DNA of 64,000 bases from Ianthella basta (taxonomy: Eukaryota > Porifera > Demospongiae > Verongiida > Ianthellidae). Below, piece after piece: positions 60,191 to 64,000 of this stretch; the stretch's first letter is position 1, and every line of letters begins with the position of its first letter. The notes beneath the pieces were generated by a model. It had not been told where the DNA came from, did not search any database, and saw only the letters and a list, made by a program, of their open reading frames with translations. The position numbers and the translations under genes are program-made. Where the stretch lies: the NCBI GenBank assembly GCA_964019415.1, contig OZ025871.1:5154213-5218212 (forward strand), in the 5' to 3' direction.

Positions 60191-61046
60191 CTCTCCATTG
60201 ACTGTAGGCTAGGTGTGTGTTTCCACTGAAGCATGTTATAGTACAGAATGAGGCCTATCCACTGCCAACTCTACTATACTGTACCTTGACATGCACTAAC
60301 CAGTACTTACGTACAATATATCCCCATCATCAAGCAATGTCAGCTGACATAAAGTACAAACAGCATTCTGGGTACCCCAGCTCCTTTAAGAAACTCCACT
60401 GCTCCCCAGTGAACATGCCTTATAGTGGGTACACACTGTGACATAATTGGTGTGAATAGTTAGTTTCTCAGCAGTGTAGTTCACATAATTCACTGCAGGT
60501 TGCCTCCTCCTTTCCATTTGCTGTCCAGGGGCCAGGAATCTCACCTCTTATGGCTTCCCAGATCTCTCAAGGAGTGCCATTGCCCCTCCCCCTTCTGCCC
60601 CGCCCATCTCTGTTGAGGCAGCCCCCACTCCTCCCCATCATCCTTATGGACCAGACCAAATATCATGGAGGAGACCTGCTGGACCACTGACCAGTGAGCA
60701 CTGCAGTTCTAAGAGGGTTAAAAGTGACAAATTGTGTCTGATTCTGTTCCACGTACACTGTATGAATTGATAGTGTTAATTGTTGTATTTGGTATTTGGT
60801 GTGTGTTGTCTGAGCAGAGTTTTGATTTGTGCAGTTCTTCCTGACTGCATGGATTGCTTACTGATGTTCATTCCTCTTTCTTCCTCACTCAGTTCCCCCT
60901 CCGCTGAGACGTGCTCCCCTCCCTCAACCACAGCCCTGTGCTCCAAGACAGATGTACACTGACCCGTCTGCTACAGGGTACCACCCACAGAATGTGGGAC
61001 AGCGACACCAAGGTGAGTTTGTGATATGTGATGTACAGTGTGTGGG

Positions 61047-61142
<96 letters not shown>

Positions 61143-62152
61143 TGTGTGTGTGTGTGGAGGGTCATGTACAGTACGTAAGTTGCTTATGTTGTATGGGATG
61201 TGATAAAGTATTATCGTACACTGAAGCCTGGCTAAGACAGCCACCTGTAGACCAGTTTGAACTGACCTGTATAGAAAGGTGGATGCTCTCTGAGGTAGAT
61301 TGCAATGTTTTAGTGCTATTTGTTGCCAGGGAGGCTGGCCGCTTTAGAGAGGGGGCTGCTTAACACAGTGACCATCTTAGACAGGATCCACTGTATTGCA
61401 GCTCTAATGAAGTTTGAATTTAGTGCATCATGCATTATACATCAATGCAGTTTTCATTCTGAATTGCACACCACGTGCTGTATTGGTGGCTGTCTGTAGC
61501 ATGTAGATTGAGATGTATGTACAAAGTAGACACACATTTGGTTTCATTTGGTTGAGGTGTCTTCTATCGTACTCCAGTGGAGTTAGTTTGATAAGCACAT
61601 GGAGTGCTCATGATGTGTATCATGGTATGTACTTACCTAGCACTACAGAGAACTAGTGTTAAGCTATGTAGGTGTGAGCCCTGTACAATTGGCTGTGTTG
61701 TACTGTGTGAGACATAGTGCCTACATGTCCAAGACACTGTATAGTGTGTGCTGTGTGGATGACTCTTCATACAAGTGCACCACGAGACTGTAGCCGTCTG
61801 ATATATGCTTTATTGTTTAAATGACGGCTAAAGAAAGTGACTATCATCTGAATACTGCACTGCATGGCTTCTGTTCCTGTACTTGTCATTAACAAGTGAC
61901 AAGATTGCCTTGTTAGCATTGTCTGTCAATCTCCCCATGCACATCCCATCTCATGTTACTATCTCTGCAGTGGCTGTCCCTCCAACTGCTGATGTACCAG
62001 GACCCTCAGGCTTGACATATGCTTCCAGCATGGTCTCTGGTTACTACAGAACACTTGGGAAGAGACAAGCCAACCCAAATGCTGCAGAAAGCACTGCAGT
62101 AAAGCGACATGAAGGTGTCAGTCCTGACAGAGGGCATCCACACCGACATTGA
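56195..62152 (+). CDS. proline-rich protein gene with tandemly duplicated exons
   Basis: Exons, by splice sites and phase: 56689-56878, 57357-57442, 58559-58670, 58870-59022, 59114-59230, about 59513-59608, 59983-60099, 60529-60693, 60893-61012 and 61971-62152 (stop). From 58670 on, every junction is phase 1. The first exon encodes VHKFGVAAVRGVVRNKNITE and ILAQLTADERRKFKFGQSQ, a likely folded part that I do not recognise. The rest is rich in Pro, Gln, Arg and His and probably disordered. The C-terminus is basic and Ser/Arg-rich. The 5' end is not solved: an AAAATGGCG start at 56195 and an open frame 56312-56561 look coding, but neither joins 56689 in phase 0. It starts about 0.9 kb after the NLR stop on the same strand; no functional link is evident. 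A scaffold or RNA-associated protein is possible. Confidence 0.6.
56312..56561 (+). CDS. possible 5' exon of the proline-rich gene
   Basis: Open from 56312, with ATG at 56342: MQLIAVSSQKELEKATYVQP, then a Pro/Thr-rich part ending VEEVEGPIK before the donor AAAG|GTGGGA (phase 1). A short frame just upstream in another phase (from ATG 56268, MKGNVYIDNSLDVVSAEMLL) also looks protein-like. A frameshift, a missed small exon or an alternative start would reconcile them with 56689. Confidence 0.4.
56689..57442 (+). CDS. proline-rich gene, two exons with a possible folded domain
   Basis: Exon 56689-56878 (after CTCCTACAG, phase 0 in, phase 1 out) and exon 57357-57442 (after ACACACAG, phase 1 in, phase 0 out). 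The first encodes about 63 residues of mixed, helix-prone sequence; the second is short, acidic and Ser/Thr-rich (SGDAPHSTGSQPTNEDTVME). They join in frame. Confidence 0.6.
58559..59022 (+). CDS. proline-rich gene, exons 58559-58670 and 58870-59022
   Basis: Exon one follows CACTACAG (phase 0 in, phase 1 out) and encodes SVRQTPCQSVRSQVGAFPTG, then a Gly-rich part. Exon two follows GGTGCAG (phase 1 both sides) and encodes EAHPLPQPTVPIGPRPLAAQ and a Pro-rich remainder ending GNPPGDMQY. Low complexity, probably disordered. Confidence 0.6.
59114..61012 (+). CDS. proline-rich gene, tandem exon repeats
   Basis: Three exons of 117, 117 and 120 bp (59114-59230, 59983-60099, 60893-61012) encode variants of one 39-40-residue unit: P-rich start, F/C-A-x-R-x-M-x-T-D-P centre, GYxPxxVGQ end (MFTDPSVIGYPPHIVGQYQ, MVTDPFATVYHPHNVGQRQ, MYTDPSATGYHPQNVGQRHQ). 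A shorter, more diverged one is at about 59513-59608 (ends SGVGQLQ). A different exon at 60529-60693 sits between them. All are phase 1-1, so any can be gained, lost or skipped in frame. Flanking intron sequence is duplicated too. Confidence 0.7.
60113..60190. repeat. (GT)n microsatellite
   Basis: About 75 bases of GT with one GCGTGCG interruption, shortly after the exon ending at 60099. A longer array follows the duplicate exon ending at 61012. Confidence 0.95.
61048..61158. repeat. (GT)n microsatellite
   Basis: About 105 bases of almost pure GT in the intron after 61012. Confidence 0.95.
61218..61394. mobile_element. MITE, about 177 bp, related ends to 1954-2108
   Basis: The left end ACACTGAAGCCTGGCTAAGA and the inverted right end ACAGTGGATCCTGTCTAAGA, then TGG/CAGCCAC-like continuation, form imperfect terminal repeats of about 28 bp. 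Confidence 0.55.
61971..62152 (+). CDS. proline-rich gene, terminal exon
   Basis: It follows ATCTCTGCAG in phase 1. It encodes PPTADVPGPSGLTYASSMVS, GYYRTLGKRQANPNAAEST, then KRHEGVSPDRGHPHRH and a TGA stop. The basic, Ser/Arg/His-rich end could hold a nuclear localisation signal. ATTAAA at 62822 is the nearest polyadenylation-like signal I see. Confidence 0.6.
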
Positions 62153-62429
62153 AAGTGAGCTCATTCACTCTCTTTCATCTGTCTGCGGGTAGCAGCTACT
62201 CTTGTGTCTAGTAAAGATGTTTGTGACACACTGTTGTAGTATGGTGGTACTGTACTCACAATGCAGCCAAGTACAACGATGTTGGGTAACAGATTCATGT
62301 ACATTACCCTTCACATTCGAAAACAAATACCCATAAATACCCGCCCACACACTCACCTATGAAAACACGCACTGTATTGTAGATTTACACCCACACTTAA
62401 ATACGCAGTCATAAATACACAGTCCTACA

Positions 62430-62430
62430 T

Positions 62431-62476
<46 letters not shown>

Positions 62477-62511
62477 GCACACGCACGCACACACACACAC
62501 ACACACACACT
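62430..62511. repeat. (CA)n microsatellite
   Basis: About 80 bases of CA with ATACGCACGC interruptions. Confidence 0.95.
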
Positions 62512-62850
62512 GTGGGTGTCACTGCAAAGTTTTGCTCTGAATGTTGTTGCTGACGCCAATGGGAATAGTATTGTAGTGGACACTTCAGTGATGTACAGTT
62601 ATGGGTATCACTGTTGAGCAGTGCCACCTAACCTGTTAATATGCATAAGAAGGTAGCCACCTGCTGGGAAGAACAGTTGGTCAAGGTTCATTCCTGTGTA
62701 TGTGGGTGTGGCCCTTTCTCAGTTTTACTAGTCTGTTGTTCTCCCTTACATGTATTAGAGCATATGCATGTCTGTGGGTGGCTGTGTGCCTGCAGTCTGG
62801 GAACAAGAAACTTAATTTATAATTAAATCCTTTGTTCCCAGGTTCCCTCC

Positions 62851-62910
62851 GTTATAATTGAGTAACACAGATATTCCCCCTGGGGAATATCTGTGTTACT
62901 CAATTATAAC
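62851..62910. repeat. perfect 60-bp palindrome
   Basis: Arms of 29 bases with a 2-base centre (GTTATAATTGAGTAACACAG...; the second half is its exact reverse complement ending in TTATAAC). No mismatch seen. Its ends recall the TTATAAC motif of the fold-back at 47341-47448. Confidence 0.85.
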
Positions 62911-63153
62911 TACTAACTAACTTAACACTACACCTGTGCCCAACCGCTGGCCACAGGTGTAGTGGTGATTCCCAAAGCTGTCAGATGTACTAAGGCTTAG
63001 CTACAGAAAGTAGTACTCATTATCACTCAAAGCTCAGGTACACCCATAGTACATGTGCAGTGTACAGATTACATGCAACCAGCAGTAGTGTAGCACCTAC
63101 GTAACACCACAACAGCTCATGTCACAGTGTACAGTGTGCAAAGTATCCTTTAC

Positions 63154-63181
63154 AACACACACACACACACACACACACACA
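63154..63181. repeat. (CA)n microsatellite
   Basis: About 28 bases of CA. The rest of 62.9-63.5 kb shows no gene or repeat that I can support. Confidence 0.9.
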
Positions 63182-63569
63182 AGGTGCACTCCAGAGTCAT
63201 TCCCTCTAATTTGCATACGTAGGTGCTGTGCACAAAATGCCATTGATGGTGTCAAGATATACTGTACCATAAGTAATTTGTTGCCTTTTAATTCACTTTG
63301 TAACTCATTCATTCAAACTTGTGTGGATCTGAGCACTACTCATGTTTCCTACCATTTGTACTGATACCATGTGCAACTTCAATATATATCTGCACATGTA
63401 CAGAGTATTAGTGTATTTGGAACACTATACCATTTTGTGTATGCTGTGTATAAATATTTCTGTGTCTTCCACCTCCAACCACCTTGTGCATTACAGATTC
63501 AGTGGAGTGACCTCTTTGAGTAAACTCTACTTATATAAGCCTTGTCTGAGCTATGTCTATACTTTGTGT

Positions 63570-64000
63570 GTGGGGGGCTGTGTGGTGGTGTTAGTATTGA
63601 TGCTATGTGGTGGTGTTAGTATTGATGCTGTGTGGTGGTATTAGTATTGATGCTGTGTGGTGGTGTTAGTATTGATGCTGTGTGTTGGTGTTAGTATTGA
63701 TGCTGTGTGGTGGTGTTAGTATTGATGCTGTGGTGGTGGTGTTAGTATTGATGCAGTGTGGTGGTGTTAGTATTGATGCTATGTGTTGGTGTTAGTGTTG
63801 ATGCTGTGTGGTGGTGTTAGTATTGATGCTATGTGGTGGTGTTAGTATTGATGCTGTGTGGTGGTGTTAGTATTGATGCTGTGTGGTGGTGTTAGTATTG
63901 ATGCTGTGTGGTGGTGTTAGTATTGATGCTGTGTGGTGGTATTAGTATTGATGCTGTGTGGTGGTGTTAGTATTGATGCTGTGTGTTGGTGTTAGTGTTG
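63570..64000 (+). repeat. minisatellite, 25-bp unit, continues past window end
   Basis: About 17 head-to-tail copies of a unit containing GGTGGTGTTAGTATTGATGC, with few variants (GTTGGTG, TAGTGTTG, ATGTGG). Because 25 is not a multiple of 3, any open frame across it cycles through all phases, so it is not coding. Confidence 0.95.

Noticed and set aside
60924-61244. Open frames made of His-Thr or Cys-Val repeats over the GT arrays (also 9327, 44016, 62409, 63119)
   Set aside because: They are translations of dinucleotide repeats without splice or start support.
1-64000. CRISPR arrays, bacterial operons or ribosomal RNA
   Set aside because: Spliced genes and eukaryotic transposons throughout; no spaced direct repeats of CRISPR type and no rRNA-like segments seen.

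Overview
The window reads as a stretch of a repeat-rich, non-vertebrate metazoan genome. Genes are split by GT-AG introns, microsatellites are frequent, and L2/CR1-like, RTE-like and nuclease-bearing reverse-transcriptase elements, Helitrons and fold-back MITEs are all present. The gene content (an NLR with an N-terminal 2A-like signal and a LINE carrying its own 2A) fits a marine invertebrate. A sponge is my first guess and an echinoderm or another basal deuterostome the alternative. This is inference; no species marker gene is visible.

The backbone of the window (2.5-55.3 kb, + strand) is one large innate-immune receptor gene that I assembled by hand from splice sites and reading phase. Ten exons (2546-2678, 9153-9476, 12065-12120, 17863-19516, 23136-23192, 35642-35772, 44946-45162, 48666-48796, 54376-54468, 55243-55338) all have GT/AG borders and matching phases. 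They sum to 2892 nt, exactly 964 codons including the stop. The product would be: hydrophobic signal-like segment plus 2A-like motif (GDVEVNPGP), CARD-like domain, short linker, NACHT NTPase, and short leucine-rich-type C-terminal exons. A 2A signal ahead of an NLR would let one mRNA yield both a secretory-pathway form and a cytoplasmic form.

The introns of this gene are packed with mobile DNA. Intron 1 (2.7-9.2 kb): a non-autonomous Helitron, an RTE-like LINE ruin, a 186-bp fold-back and a truncated RT/nuclease element. Intron 3 (12.1-17.9 kb): a nearly complete but decayed RT/nuclease element with two later insertions, and a LINE 3' end. Intron 5 (23.2-35.6 kb): two Helitrons, a MITE, a full-length RT/nuclease element nested in an RTE-like LINE with a 12-bp target duplication, and an almost intact antisense L2/CR1-like LINE that itself encodes a 2A-like motif. 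Introns 6-8 hold three copies of a segmental duplication (35.6-40.5, 40.8-43.4 and 48.6-51.9 kb), two of which carry the same LRR-type exon.

From about 56.2 to 62.15 kb a second + strand gene encodes a proline-rich protein. Its exons between 58.5 and 61.0 kb are phase 1-1 and three or four of them are tandem duplicates of a 39-40-residue unit. Its 5' end is unresolved. The last 430 bases are a 25-bp-unit minisatellite that runs off the window.
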